Source: Cephalotrichum gorgonifer
Taxonomy: Eukaryota; Ascomycota; Sordariomycetes; Microascales; Microascaceae
Reading direction: 5' to 3'
Length of the DNA stretch: 64,000 nucleotides
Assembly: GCA_900312665.1 (NCBI GenBank)
Contig: ONZQ02000001.1
Location: 622,954 to 686,953 of the forward strand
Shown: positions 33,401 through 45,963 of the stretch, in pieces
Layout: each line of letters begins with the position of its first letter
Numbering within the stretch: position 1 is the first letter of the stretch
The notes under the pieces: model-generated
The model's input: the letters and a program-made list of their open reading frames with translations, nothing else
What the model was told of the DNA's origin: nothing
Databases searched by the model: none
Translations under genes and position numbers: made by a program

Positions 33401-35864
33401 TTCGGGCCTAGGCTTTCTAGCCTCTTGTCCACATATTGCTGGAGATGGGTTGCCACCTTCGAGAGTCGAAGCATATCCCCATCTTTCGCGGCGAGAGCGA
33501 TCCAGGACAGTACCTTGTCGCTCTCCAAAAAGCGCACCAGGCTGTCTAGAAGCTCATTGTCTAGTGCGTCGCCCCCAGATAAGTGGTCAGAGAAATACCT
33601 GGCCGCGTAATCGACTAGGGCCAGGTCGGCGCGACTCTCGATGCCTCTAAGGGTGAAGGTCGAATCCCCACGTATGACAGGCTGCATATGGTCGCCAGTC
33701 AAGTACCGCAGCAACAACATAGCAATCCTAGAATTCGACTGCGTCTTGTGGATATCCAACGCGGGAGGACTCTCCTCCGACAGTAGAAATTCGCGGAAGG
33801 TTTCGTGGACAATATGTACTCTATTGCTCTTATCGACAGAGAGCAGCTGCGCGCAGATCGTCGGAATAGCCCTCTCGATGCGCTTCAGGGTTTCTTGAAT
33901 ACAGCGAATTTCTTGTGTGGTCAACATGCGGGATCCAAGGATGACCCAGGAGAGAATCGGTTTGGCTAGCTTGAGGGCACGCTTGTCTTTCAACACTGGC
34001 CCAAGATTCTTTATGTACAGATCGGTAAGATCGCTTGGGATTTCGTTCAATGCCGAGTACATGTCCTCTGTCGTCCATATCGTATCAGACTCGAACTCTC
34101 GAAGGACGAGCCAAACCCAGAGGAACATCCCAGATGACCGACCGAGAATGGCACGGCACAACCTATCCTCTTCGTCTTCTGGAATACCTAGCTCGCGAAG
34201 TTTCGTCATCACGACGCGAGTCATGTCTTCAGCCGTGTCGTCCTTTTCTAGTCCGTAACGAGAGACCTTGGGGCCCAAACTTCTCATGCCACGCTCAATT
34301 GCTTCAAGAGGCCGACTAGTCATGAAGATCCTGAGTTTCGGCGAGACATTGAGTAACAACTTTTTGGCGAATATTGCTTGGAAGTCGACGCATTCATCTA
34401 GTCCATCAATAACCCATACGTGCCGGGAAATCGATGGGACGTCGAATATATTACTGACGAAGAGGTTTCTCCACACGGCGGATTCGTCTAGTGGATTCCA
34501 CGTCAATCCCTCTTCTTCGAGATGTAGTACTTTGCTCAGGACACCGGTGTCCGCCCTAGCCATTTGATAGGCAAGGGACCTGAGGCATTCGCTGATGGCA
34601 GAGTTTCTTGACTTGGAACCTTGAAAGGAGGATCCACTGCAGGTGACAGAGTCCGATTCGCCCACTGTATCCAGGACGTGAACGGACAAAACGGATTTCC
34701 CAGCGCCGGGGTTTGCCATGAGCCAAAAGATGTTTGGGACATCCTCACCCCCCGCCAGCCAGTTAAAAAACCCTTCCCTATGCGTGAGCCATTCGCAAGA
34801 CCCTGGCTGCTTCAGTACCCGCAGCGCTTCGAAATCATCCTCAGGCATACTTTGTATCTGTAGGAAGTGCCTCAAGCGCGCATCGTTGTCGGCCGTTCCG
34901 CGCTTCTTTTCGGCAAGATTCAATTCGGGCTGAGCCGATCGTATGGCATCGACGGCTGTGAGCATCGCGTTCCGTATTGTCTTGTAGTTGGGGTCATCGG
35001 GTGACCTGAACTTGCATAATTGCCTATGGTCCGCTGCAAGCGCTGCGATCTCCTCGCCGGGGTAGCCGAGCGTTGCCGAATCCTTTTCAACGACGATGGA
35101 CCGAAAGAACGCAAAGGTTTTAGTCGGCAAGGTTTCATAGAAGGACCATAGACGAAGCGGTGTCTGGATATTCCGAAAGGCATCATTTATATCAACCAGT
35201 TCGGATGACCCTCGTTTTAAGCTCGGGACGAAGGGCTTCTTGGTTGCAGTCGCAGACAAAACCTTATTGAGAATCCCGGCCAGATTCGAGCCACGATGCG
35301 GTGTACCGAGGAAAATTATGGACCGGATTCTGCTCGCCAAGTCGGCTCTGGACGGATCATGACGGGCGTGAATGTATGCCTTCTTCGCGACGCAGCCCCC
35401 GAGACTATGGCCGCAGAGAATGATGCCAGTGGTCGCTCGGCGTATATCGCTGTGGTTTGAAATCTCCCCAAGCAAGGAGTGCGCGAAATCGCTAATTCCA
35501 AGAACGCTTCTCTGAGAATCCGCCCAATCGGCAGCATATCCGAAGGTATGGATCCGTACGTTGGCAAAATCTGGGTCTTTTGAGAGCCAGCTCTGTGGCC
35601 AGAAGTGGCCCGGATCCGAGGAGTATGACCATGTCTTCCGGCTCCCGCCACCAAGCCCGTGGATGAAGATAATATCAGCAGCAACTGGGCATGATGCTGA
35701 AGGTTGGTTAAGAGTCAATAACCCCAGGTCGCCCTTTTGGTTGCCGCCCGACCCCCTATGGCTATCGGAGGTCTCCGCATGTAGGAGACTTGGCTATTGA
35801 GACACCAGGAAAGTTAGTATCTTCAAATCCGAATGAATATGATTGTTAGACAAACCTTGTCCAT
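30485..35864 (-). CDS. NLR-like STAND protein: alpha/beta hydrolase - NACHT - propeller-like C-terminus
   Basis: Large fungal NOD-like receptor, 1744 residues in three exons: 35856-35864 (MDK), 32798-35793 and 30485-32714. Introns 35794-35855 (TCAATAG acceptor, ACTAAC branch) and 32715-32797 keep phase. The head is a SesB/lipase-like alpha/beta hydrolase: FIHGLGGGSRKTW (about 46), nucleophile elbow GHSLGG (about 131), FLGTPHRG, and a late His in DHRQLCKF (about 259). The NACHT ATPase has Walker A ANPGAGKSV (about 363-371) and Walker B HVWVIDGLDEC (about 462-472), then MTSRPLEA. The tail (about 850 residues) is beta-strand-rich with divergent blades resembling WD40, not clean GH-WD repeats. 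Fungal proteins of this build act in heterokaryon incompatibility and defence; that role is an inference here. No lesion found. The very short first exon is the least certain part. Confidence 0.88.
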
Positions 35865-36526
35865 GAGAAACCAGTTTTCAGGTCACCTTATACGATGAGT
35901 AGGGGTCACTGATGATAGATAGCAATGGATAACCCCGCTCCGTTCATGTCGAGCCTTGCTGAGAACCAGCAGTCCCATTGCGCGGACCTGGGCCAATTGG
36001 ATTTGAGGGTGATAATCCCACCTGCTCAGCTATATTGGTGTGACGCTGAGAGCATGCATGGGCTCAGCCATTGGGGGCTGTTATGGCGGCCCTCGTCGGA
36101 GCTTGTAGGTATAGACGCAGCATCTCCCTGTGGTAAGTTCCACCCTGGCAAGGACGATGAGAAGAAGAGTGAGGGTAGCGTTTCGGAAAATAAAATGGAC
36201 ATATCGTTATGAAGAATCGTATTGATGGAAGACTAGTCTGATCCTTAAATCCACCCTGAAAGCTGCTGGTGCAATCACGGACAGATGCTGTTTCGTTTTA
36301 TCACTTTGGCCCAGGAAGCGCCTCCGTCGCTCTTCGGTGTTAGTACAGCTGCTGTCAGCTGTAGAAAGTTGCTATCCATTTACAGAGACTGGCCCCACCA
36401 ATTCGTTTAGCACATGAAGAACTGGGGAACTGCGACTTTGGAAATTTTATTCTCAACCCCACCATCGGATCTATCAAGCAACAAAACCAGCAACACCGAG
36501 CACCAAGCACTCACCAATTCTCGATC
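35865..36526. other. divergent promoter: NLR and RSA4/NLE
   Basis: 662 bp between the NLR ATG and the Rsa4-like ATG. A 95-codon plus-strand ORF at 35925-36212 starts with ATG but has no recognisable features; I do not call it a gene. Confidence 0.5.
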
Positions 36527-38205
36527 ATGGCCACAGTATTACCGCCGCCCTCGAAGAGGCAGAAGAGGGAACTCCTCGAGCGGTCACAGATCCAACAAGA
36601 TGTATCGCCGCCGACAACTACGGAGACGGGCTCCTTCAAGGCGAGGTTTGTGGACGCAGATGGGAACCAGCTGGCGGATGTGATTGAGATCCCTCTGGCG
36701 GATGCGAGCGAGAAGAACATTTCCTTGCTTCTCAACACTCTACTCGGACGGGTAAGCGCCACCCTCCCTACTTCGTACCTAGGTCTATGGGAGCTGGTCT
36801 CTAACACAGACAACAGGACCGGGAAGAATTCCTCCCGTATCGCTTCCGGGTCCACATCCCCGGCGGTAATACCATCGTCGACCAGTACCCCACCGACCTT
36901 CTGGAACTTCTCCGCGCCCATGGGATAGCGAACCCCTTCGAGACGACCGTGACGCTGGGCGCCGAGCCGCAGGCCGTATTCCGCGTGCAGAGCGTCACGC
37001 GCGCCAGCAGCCGCATGCCGGGCCACGGCCAGGCAATCCTCGCGGCGAGATTCAGCCCGGCGAGCAGCGATCTGCTGGCCACCGGTTCGGGAGATAAGAC
37101 AGCCAGGATATGGGACTGCACCACAGGAACGCCCAAGTATACCCTCGCGGGACACGCGGGTTGGGTTCTGTGCGTCGAGTGGAGCGCCGATGGGCGGAGA
37201 CTAGCGACGGGAAGCATGGACAAGACGGTTCGGATATGGGATCCTAAGACGGGAAAAGCCGCCGGGAAAGGTGCGTTTAACGGACACAGGCAGTACGTGA
37301 CGTCTCTCGCGTGGGAGCCGTACCACCTCTGGCAGAATGAGTCGCCTCGGCTCGCCAGCGCGAGCAAAGACGGGACGGTCAGGGTCTGGTTCGTGAACAC
37401 AGGGGTAACGCAGCACGTGCTCTCAGGCCACGCGAAGAGCGTGGCCTGTGTGAAGTGGGGAGGTACGGGGAACATCTACACGGCGAGTCAGGACAGGACC
37501 GTCAAGGTCTGGGACTCGAACAAGGGAACGCTCGTGCACTCACTCAACAGCCACGCGCATTGGGTCAACCATCTCGCGCTATCGAGCGACTTTGCGCTGC
37601 GAACGGGCTACTTCGACCACACGCCCGTTCCGGACACCGAGGAAGGGAAGAGGGAGAAGGCGAGGCAACGGTTCGAGAAGTCGGTGACGGTAAATGGCAA
37701 GCTTGTGGAGAGGATAGTATCGGCGAGTGACGACTCTACAATGTACCTCTGGGATTTGGAGAAGGACACCAAACCGATTAGGCTGCACGGGCACCAGAAG
37801 CAGGTTAACCACGTCACATTCTCCCCTGATGGCATGCTGATTGCTAGTGCGTCGTGGGATAACCATACCAAGATTTGGAGCGCTAAGTAAGTTTTTTTAA
37901 TGTTTTCCTCCGGTAGGATTGTCCTGGGTGGGTAAGGCTAACCAAGTTGCAGGGACGGGAGGTACATCAACAAGCTTCTTGGACACGTCGCGCCAGTCTA
38001 CCAATGTTCTTTCTCCGCGGACTCGAGGCTCCTGGTCACGGCGTCTAAAGACACCACATTGAAGGTGTGGTCAATGGCAACCTTTAAGCTTGCGAATGAC
38101 CTGCCGGGTCATCAGGATGAGGTGTATGCCGTCGACTGGAGCCCGGATGGGCTCATGGTGGGGAGTGCAGGCAAGGATAAGGCAGTGAGGTTGTGGAGGC
38201 ATTGA
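36527..38205 (+). CDS. RSA4: Rsa4/NLE (Notchless) ribosome-assembly WD-repeat protein
   Basis: Assembly factor of the pre-60S ribosome; Rsa4/Notchless is a substrate of the Rea1 (Mdn1) AAA ATPase in late nuclear maturation. Exons are 36527-36751, 36817-37886 and 37953-38205; the product of 515 residues is the same size as yeast Rsa4. The NLE ubiquitin-like domain is at the N-terminus (ARFVDADGNQLADVIEIPL, then spliced to DREEFLPYRFRVHIP). At least eight WD repeats follow, e.g. ATGSGDKTARIWD, ATGSMDKTVRIWD, ASASKDGTVRVW, TASKDTTLKVW and the last, SAGKDKAVRLWRH at the stop. A basic N-terminal PSKRQKRE patch may be a nuclear signal. Near-certain housekeeping gene. Confidence 0.95.
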
Positions 38206-38882
38206 GCTAAGAGGTTGGGTTAAACATTAGAGATATCCCTCGGCGATGTTCTGGCGATGTTTGAGATTTTTTATTGCTGGCGTTTCCTATCTTAGATGGC
38301 CCTACTGGTGGATAGGATAGACAAAAATTGTGCTTGGCGCACATTCCTTGTCCAACGTTGGCCCCGCAAGTCGAGACTCCAAGGCCGCGGCTTTGGGCAC
38401 GCGCATGTAAGGTACGGAAAAACATAGGCGAGTGTTAAGTGTTGCCTCAAAACTCTCCCATGCTTACCGTCTAAGGTGAAAGTGCGGGGGAGGGGCAATT
38501 TTGGCTCTCCTCCGACATCGGGCCAAAGTTGCCGCATCTCACGCCGCGGAGGAAACGGCAAACGAAGCTCGGGCGATTAGAAATGGCGGTGCAGAGACAT
38601 GAGGAGTGAGCCAATTGGCCCCTTCATAAGATGGTTCCGAGGGATTTGGGAGTTTTTTTCCGCCGGGAGAGGGAATATGAGTAGCTCTAGCGTAATGAGC
38701 TAATGGCGCCAGAGTCACCACTCGAGCCTACCCCACCACCTACCCACCTTCCACCTGCCCAATCTCTTCCCCATACTCATCCCTCCCGCCTCGCCCCTTC
38801 TTTGCTCTGCTCGGTACCACCTGATCCCAACCAACCTTGAACCTCGACAAGCCAGAGAAGGAACACCTTACCCGCACACATC
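38206..38882. other. intergenic
   Basis: Between the Rsa4-like stop and the aminotransferase ATG. The last ~180 nt are pyrimidine-rich, as in many fungal promoters. No gene seen. Confidence 0.5.
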
Positions 38883-40243
38883 ATGTCGTTCCCACCTCCC
38901 CCCACGGACACCATCGACTGGGCCAACATCGGCTTCCAGATCCGTGAAGGTACGAACACCCCAAAACCCACCACCCTAACACCCGCCCTTCCCGAGAGCT
39001 CAGTACTAAAACAAGAACAGTCAACGGCCACATCGAGTCTCACTGGTCCAAGAAAACCTCCCAATGGACCCCCCTTAAGTTCGTCGCGGACCCGCACATC
39101 CGCATCCACGGCATGTCCCCGGCCCTCAACTACGGCCAGCAGGCCTACGAGGGCCTCAAGGCCTTCCGCACCCCCGGCGACTCCTCCATCCAGATCTTCC
39201 GCCCCGACCGGAACGGCAGCAGGATGCAGCACTCCGCGGCCGTGGCCTCGATGCCCGCCGTCCCCGTCGACATGTTCGTCTCGGCGTGCCGCGCCGCCGT
39301 CGGCCTGAACGCCGAGTTCGTCCCTCCCCACGCCACCGGCGCCTCGATGTACGTCCGGCCCCAGATCTACGGGTCCAGCGCCCAGCTCGGCCTGAGCCCG
39401 CCCGAGGAGTACACCTTCTGCGTCTTCGTCGTCCCGACCGGCGTGTACCACGGCGTGCACCCCGTCAAGTGCCTCATCCTCGAGGAGTTCGACCGCGCGG
39501 CGCCGAAGGGGAGCGGGCACGCCAAGGTCGGGGGCAACTACGCGCCCGTCCTGCGGTGGACGGATAAGGCGAGGGAGGAGGGGTATAACATCACGCTGCA
39601 CCTCGACAGCGTGCAGCACGATGAGGTGGACGAGTTCAGCACGAGCGGTTTCATCGGCGCGCGGGTGGATGGAGAGAACGTCACGCTGGTGGTTCCTGAC
39701 TCGACGGCGGTGATCGACAGTATTACTAGTGACAGTGTGCAGGATATTGCCAGGAGCTTCGGCTGGAAGGTTGAGAAGAGGCCTGTAAGTGTCGCCCCTT
39801 CCGCCCCTGACCCCCCCCCCCCCCCCCCCCCCCCGGTCCTACACCCCCTTCTCTACACCCCCTGCTCCACGTTTGAAAGGGTGCCAGCAGGCTAACATGA
39901 CGCCCCGCCCTTGCAGATAAAATATGCCGAACTACCCACTTTCTCCGAGGTGGTGGCCGCCGGAACAGCGGCTGGCCTCGTTCCCATCCGCTCCATAACC
40001 CGCCATGTCCCCGCCTCCAACCCCCGCTCCCTCGCCGCCACTAGCCCCTCTCACGAGCGCGTCTCCATCTCCGACGGTACCGAGGTCGTCACCTACCTCC
40101 CTGAGTCGCAGGAGGACGCGGGGCCCATCTGCCTCAAGCTTCTGGGCGAGCTGAAGGGCATCCAGTCGGGCAAGAAGGAGGATAAGTTCGGGTGGTGCTT
40201 CAAGGTCTCGGAGAAGGACGGCGAGGGGATCGAGAAGATCTAG
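38883..40243 (+). CDS. class IV (branched-chain-type) aminotransferase
   Basis: PLP-dependent class IV enzyme like branched-chain amino-acid aminotransferases (385 residues), transferring an amino group between Leu/Ile/Val (or a related acid) and 2-oxoglutarate. Exons are 38883-38949, 39021-39784 and 39917-40243. The start motif (IDWANIGFQIRE) and spliced VNGHIESHW suit the fungal subfamily that includes cytosolic BCAT and toxin-cluster relatives. The PLP lysine is in GSGHAKVGGNYAP; the fold-type IV motif STSGF is in the late region. No mitochondrial presequence is obvious. A 24-nt C run lies in intron 2. Its substrate cannot be read from sequence, and no biosynthetic genes lie beside it. Confidence 0.88.
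39811..39834. repeat. 24-nt homopolymer C tract in an intron
   Basis: Twenty-four C in a row inside intron 2 of the aminotransferase gene, 27 nt after the donor. Easily mis-sequenced and unstable; may form an i-motif or G4 on the other strand. Confidence 0.9.
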
Positions 40244-40508
40244 GGGGAAGATACGAGCATGAGGGTGCGAAAAACCGGAGTTTAAAAAGGGGGGGTTAAA
40301 ACTAGGCTCTGGATATATATGCATTGGAAATACACACATTTCGAGAATATGTTTCACGGTATTTATGGCATGGTGAGAGGTCGTACATGTGATAATCAGG
40401 GTAATATATCAATCATAGTCTATATATATATCCAAAATCGCTCCCATAAAAGTCCATTCTTACCCAAAACGCCTTAACTCGTCTCTGAACCATCGCTCAA
40501 TACTGATA

Positions 40509-43156
40509 TCACCTCCCGATAGACCCCATAATCCTATGCCTGGCGCTCTCCCTCTTTCCTTCCCTTTCCCTTCCGTCCCTGCCATCCCTTCCATCCCTCC
40601 CATACCTCTGCCCATCGTCCTCGTACTCGGGCTTGGGCGGCCTAGGAGGAGGCGGCGGCGCGGAGGCGGGCGCCTGGGGCGTCTCCGCCGATCCAGTGGT
40701 GTAGTAGTTCTGTGCCCACTCGTTCGAGACCCTCGTCGAGTCCGCGCGAGACGGGCGGGCCGAGGAGGGGCTCACGGGCTCGGGCCTGTAGTTGGGCGTT
40801 TCGGGCCTATAGCCCGACTGCTCCTGGGCAGACTTGCGCTGGACGGGGGTGGATGGGTCCGTATGCGTCCCCTCATACCGCGGATCCCTGTAGGGGGCGG
40901 GAGTCCGCTGGAGGAACTGGGAAGCAGACTGCTGAGCATGCTGCTGCTGCTGATGGTGCTGGGCAGGGGGCGGCGCCGAGTACCGGCGCGAGGCGTCCTC
41001 GTCGTCCGAGTCCACGTAGTCCTCGTGGTCGTCCTGGCCACGGAGCTCGCTGCGCATCGCGAGGCTGGCACAGAGGCTCTTGGCCTCCTCGATGGCCGCC
41101 TTCTGGTCCTTTAGCGCGAGGCGGCGGTCGCGCGTCTGCTTGTCCTCCGCCGCGATTGCCTCGACGACCTTGTCGTCCATCTTGAGGATCTGGATGGGGT
41201 TGAAGAGGCGGATGATGCCCAGCAGGAGGTGGCGCTCGACGACCTGGGTTATGATGTTACGGATGAAGATCCGAGCAGTGAGCTGTTGACTTCGTTAGTA
41301 AAGACTTGTAGTATTAAAAGGAAAGGGATGGAAAGGCCACTCACATCGTAGTAAATCAACATCTTCTCGAGGACCTCCTCGGCCTCAGTATACGTCGCCC
41401 CGTTCTCAGTGGCCTTCGCCCGCCACGCCCGGAGTCGCTCCTCGTACTCGGGGTCGAACGGCTGCACCTCCAGCTCCATGTCCTCCACGAGCCTCTTCAT
41501 CTCTTCCTCCGCCCTCTCCACCAGGTTCTTCATGTTCGGCTCCAGGAAGTTCATCCGCAGCTGGGCCCTCATCCTCGTGGGCCACGAGTAGTCGATCACC
41601 TCGCCCAGGAACTCGTTGCAGATGACGCTGATGTTGTCCTTGTACTCCTGCGCCAGCACCGGCCAGTTCTCCGAGTAGTCCTGGAAGAGGATGTACGGCG
41701 CGCGCGGGTTCGAGTCCATGGGCAGCTCGGTACCTCTAATCTGCCTGAGCAGAGGCTCGACCTCTCGCTTCGCGAACTCCTGCTTCGATCTGCTCCCCGA
41801 CGCGGCCATGGCGTTCGGCAAGGCAGCTCCGCCCTCGGGCGGCTCCGCGAACCCGATCTTCCGCCCGGAGTCCCGGAACCGCTTCGAGAATCGCTCGCTC
41901 TCCTCCCTCACGCGCGCACGGAGCTTCTGACCCGGCGTGCCCCTGGTGGTAGCCGCCTTGGGGAAGAACTTCTCGCCGGGAGGGTTCTTGTAGTTGCCGT
42001 TCACCGAGGCCGTGACGAGGTTGTTCGACGCGGAGAAGAGCTCGCCCATCTGGAAGCGCATCTCCTCCACCGTGTCCTTGCCCACGCCGAGCGCCTTGAG
42101 CTGCGCCTCGCACCGCACGTGCGCATCCTGGATCTGCTTCCGCAGCGTGTTGACGTGGCGGCCGATGTGGCGCTGGAGCTGGACGCTGAGCTTCTGCCGC
42201 AGGGGTTCCACGCCGCACATGTTTGGCGGGAGGGCGCTCCACTTGCCCGAGGTGAAGAAGGCGTCCTCGCGCTCCTTACGCTGCTCCGCCGAGGGCCACG
42301 GCTGTCCCGGACCGGGAGGTCCCGGGTTGAGGAGGACGAACCAGCCGAGCTTGAAGTGGTTCTCCGGGTCCTGGTTCGTGACGAGCCCGATGAACTTGTC
42401 CTCCAGCCCAATCTTCTCTGTGAGGTCCGGCTTCGTGAGGACGCCGATCGTGCGCGACCCCGTCGGGTCGAAGTGGCGCGCCTTCTTGAGGATGGGCGCC
42501 TGGACGTAGTCGTTATTTCCTCCGATGACGGCGAGGATAATCGTTCGGGAGCTCTTCATGTACCGGTCGGACAGGGCCTCGATGGTCTGGATATCAGCCT
42601 CGGACTGGTCGCGGTTGGCAACGCGGACGAGGCCGGGGAGATCAACGAGGGTCAAAAGTGGCATGTCGGGGCCGCGCTTCTCCACGACGAGGATATCCTT
42701 CGCCGCGAACCTCCCAGGAATGCCCTTCGGCGCGATGAGCTCCACGGCTTCCCGCATCATCGCTTCAAAGGGCGTGTTGTGGTTTACAGTTCCTCCAAAT
42801 TGCAGTAGCTTCACCTGGTCGTTATAGGGTCGGCTCTTGTCGGGAATGATGGAGACATTCAACACCTCCTCCTTCGCCCTCCTCATCCGTATCTCGGTCG
42901 CGAACCTCGTGCAGGCGCCAGCGTCTCGAGGGAACTGCGTCCCAGTCAGGGCCTCGAGGACGGAGCTCTTGCCGGCCGACTGGTCGCCCACGACGACAAT
43001 CTGTGGTAGCTTGACATCGTCGAGCTGGGCGAACTGAAGTTTGTCGACGAGGTCGAGTAGGCCTCGCTGCTCGTCCGCGAGGCCGGCTGTGTTGACTGAT
43101 GTGTCTAGGGTTTGCCGCATGTTTGATGATGGTTCAGGTTTGACAAAATAACCCAT
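40509..43156 (-). CDS. dynamin-like large GTPase (Mx-like, fungal) with disordered tail
   Basis: Dynamin-superfamily GTPase, 861 residues, exons 41345-43156 and 40509-41282 (intron with GTGAGT..CAACAG). GTPase motifs are G1 GDQSAGKSS (about 57-65), G3 DLPG in LVDLPGLVRV, and G4 TKPD. The stalk region and GED-like helix follow, ending near LFNPIQILKMDDKVVEAI. The last ~200 residues are disordered and charged (Pro/Gln/Ser-rich, then repeated RDGRDGRDG). Fungal members of this class resemble Mx-like proteins without a PH domain; a membrane-remodelling role is an inference and no organelle signal is visible. The first ATG (43156) is used; an ATG 12 codons later is also possible. Confidence 0.88.
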
Positions 43157-44794
43157 GTCCCCAAAGTTGGAAGGAGGGAAAACTGAATGCCAAGAGAACA
43201 GGGCAGGCTGTCGAAGTGACGGGCTCCTTTATACAAGTATTCTGGGGAACGAGGCGGGCGTTGGACGGGGCTTGGCTTGGAGAAGTACACCAGCCTTTAT
43301 TATATGTACCTTTTCCGGGTGCTTGCTGCTTGGTGACGCAACCAGTTTGCACTTGCTCCCCGCCAAGAGCTCAAGTACATGTATTACTCGGGACTCCCGC
43401 AGCAAGTGCCCCACATCAAAACCAAAGGGATGCAGTGAAAGTCTCCCAGGGACGCCCGAAATAAGGCTGCCTGGGCAAGCACATGCTCGCCACGACGCGT
43501 CCCTTGCGAGTAGTTCTCCCACTAGTCTGCCACTACATTGCATTGCCCGCTTTGGGGGCGAATCCCGCGGGGTCTTGTTCGCCCCACGAGCTAAAAAGTT
43601 CTATATTGAGGTGGTGGGACACAGCTATTCGGTTGCCTCAATCGAGTGGTGACGTGGGGTTGTACGTATTGCTGGCGTACTACGTATTTGGTGGCGTATA
43701 CGCTCCCTTGGCGGTAATGGCAATGCTCACGGATCCACATCCTCCCATATCATTCCACACGTAAAACCTAATTGGGCCACATGAGTGCTGCGCCACGGGA
43801 GGCCGCCACCGCCACAGGTGCGGTCCTTCCGCTGGTTCCTGACACGTGACACGTACTGCCCAGACCGACGGACAAAACACGGGCGTTCATCAATGGGCTT
43901 AAGCAACACCAACAGCCCGCTGGTGTGATGGGAGGAAACGTGTTAGATTACATTAGGTGCGAAGCTGTACTAAAATAATACTTCATCGTCAGGCTGACCG
44001 AGCCATGACGGATAAAAAGCTGACCCTTCATCGGCATTGTGGATCCCATTCCCTGAGCCGTACCATCCATAGCAAGAAACCCGTCCCGCAGGTTTCGAAG
44101 GAAAATCGTTAAGACATGTCCAGAAGAAAATGCGACGCGAAATGATCCCTGTGCGCGTCTAGCGGCACTAGAACTCCGCCTCCCTATAGGTGAGGCACTT
44201 GCCCGTCACCGACCCAGCCATGATCGCGTGCTCGTCATCGCCAGTGTGGAAAACTGCACCCAGTCCAGGTCCACTCTACTGGCATAGGCGCGATGAAGTG
44301 ATCATCTTGGTTGGAGGCGCTATTGACGCTCGTATCTGAGTGAAGAGACGGTCAGCTTCTTGAATCTGTCGAGCAGTGAAAAAACAGGAATCGGTGAATA
44401 GTATCAGTGTAATGTGTCAAGTGTTCAAATCAGCGGAGCAAGCTCCGATCAGATAACATCTAGCGTTTTTTGTACGATCATCATGCTAGGGAGGGGAGAA
44501 AACAGCTCAGGAAGGACAACATAACAACATACCATATAAACCCGAAGGGGAGTTACGCCGACAATATGGCGAAATGTCATCGAACGACGAGGCCCTGTCT
44601 GCTGTCGCTGGACTTCGACGTACGTCTCCGAGGACAAACAGATACCCTCTGTGGTCCTCTCCGGACTCATCGCTGGGTTCCCCTCGGGCAGCCCTCGCGC
44701 CGTTTACCGTGCACGAAGGCATAAAGAGCACCTTTGTCCCATAGCCACCATTTCGTGGAGATCGAAACAAAGCGAATACGCGGGACGCGCCAGG
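43157..44794. other. intergenic, 1.6 kb
   Basis: Between the GTPase promoter and the 3' end of the Svp26-like gene. ORFs are short, overlapping in several frames and not protein-like. Nothing recognised. Confidence 0.5.
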
Positions 44795-45585
44795 CTACAC
44801 GTCCTGCCGAGCATTCCTCCCATGTCCAGTAATCTGCCCAATCGCGTCCAAGACGCTATCAACAACGGCCTTGACAAGACCCTGCCTCCGGTTCTTGGCG
44901 CCATCATCTCCAAACCGCGGCTCGGACGATCCGATGGTCGGCAAGACATTGTCGTTCGCCGACAGGCTGACGAACAGGGAGAAGGGCACTAGCCACACGC
45001 ATATCCCAAAGAACGACGCGATCTGCGTGAACGACGGGACATCGGGGCGGTCGTAGTACGAGCTCATACGTCGGTACGATTGCGACTGGAAGGCAGAGAA
45101 GTGACGGAACCAGACGTAGTGGTTCAGCATGACAAGCACTAGATTCGCGGCCCTGTTAGTGTTTTGTTCCCGTCAGACCGTTGTAAGGGCTGTTGGAAGG
45201 ACTTACCACACGAGGCAATGAAGAGAGGATCCGTCAACTGCACAAATGGGAAACGGCGCATATTGCCAAGATACACCAGGTGCGAGAGGATGCTCAAGAC
45301 AGAGAGGGTAAAGGGCAGGCCATCGACGGCCCAGGCCAAGAACTGCACACCAATGACGAAGTAGATTATCCGGACAAGGACTCGCTTCGCCAGTACAGTG
45401 TGCTCTTCGACTATCTCGGAGAGATAGTAGAGGCCAGATGCTGGAGGCAAATCCAGTTCAGTCTTTCATCCTCTGTAAAGGGGGCACAGAGCCCGCGACG
45501 CGCTTATCTTACCTATTGCGAGCGTCAGGAAGCAGAAGCCCAGGACTGAGCCCAGGTAGCCGACCAAGGTAGTAATGAGCATCAT
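44795..45585 (-). CDS. SVP26: Svp26/TEX261 ER-Golgi membrane cargo adaptor
   Basis: COPII cargo adaptor that helps retain and sort glycosyltransferases between ER and Golgi. 216 residues, 4 predicted membrane helices. Exons are 45513-45585, 45207-45440 and 44795-45138. The last acceptor is the second candidate (AATCTAG before 45138), since it gives IASCVLVMLNHYVWFRHF. The family markers are LGFCFLTLAIASGLYYLSE, EEHTVLAKR, the YLGNMRRFPFVQLTDPLF loop and RPDVPSFTQIASFFGICVW. Length matches yeast Svp26 (228). Two adjacent ATGs exist (45585, 45582). Divergent with BUD23, sharing about 378 bp of promoter. The tail after residue 180 is less conserved. Confidence 0.93.
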
Positions 45586-45963
45586 GATGGGCGTGGCAAG
45601 AGTCTTCTCTCTACAAACATCTAAAATGGGAGAGATGAGAGATGAGAAGCTCAGGTCTAGCTGGGATTGACAAACTGAGAATTTGACCACATATGAGGAA
45701 ATTATTCCCCATTTATGGGACATGGGCTTAGTTTAACCGCAGTTTACACTGACTGACTGATAAGATAAGCGTGCATTCATTGTGCTGGGTCCGTGGTGGT
45801 CGTCCCCCGCTGCCCCACCAAAATTATCAAAAAGTTGCGAAGCGCACTCGAAATTTTGGAAGGGGAGACTGCGTTGACGGCCGACCGCTTCTCCCATAAC
45901 CACAATAAACCTGCCCGTATCCCCGATCGAGGAGCCGCCCCAGCTTCATAACCAACCGCCACC
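45586..45963. other. bidirectional promoter SVP26/BUD23
   Basis: 378 bp between divergent start codons. No strong TATA box or repeated motif seen. Confidence 0.5.

Noticed and set aside
38777..39619. 280-codon minus-strand ORF antisense to the aminotransferase
   Set aside because: GC-rich shadow of the real gene; Gly/Ala/Val/Arg-biased, no family motif.
40536..41114. 192-codon plus-strand ORF antisense to the GTPase tail
   Set aside because: Low-complexity Leu/Gly/Arg/Val mirror of the Pro/Ser-rich tail; the minus-strand reading has family motifs and splice support.
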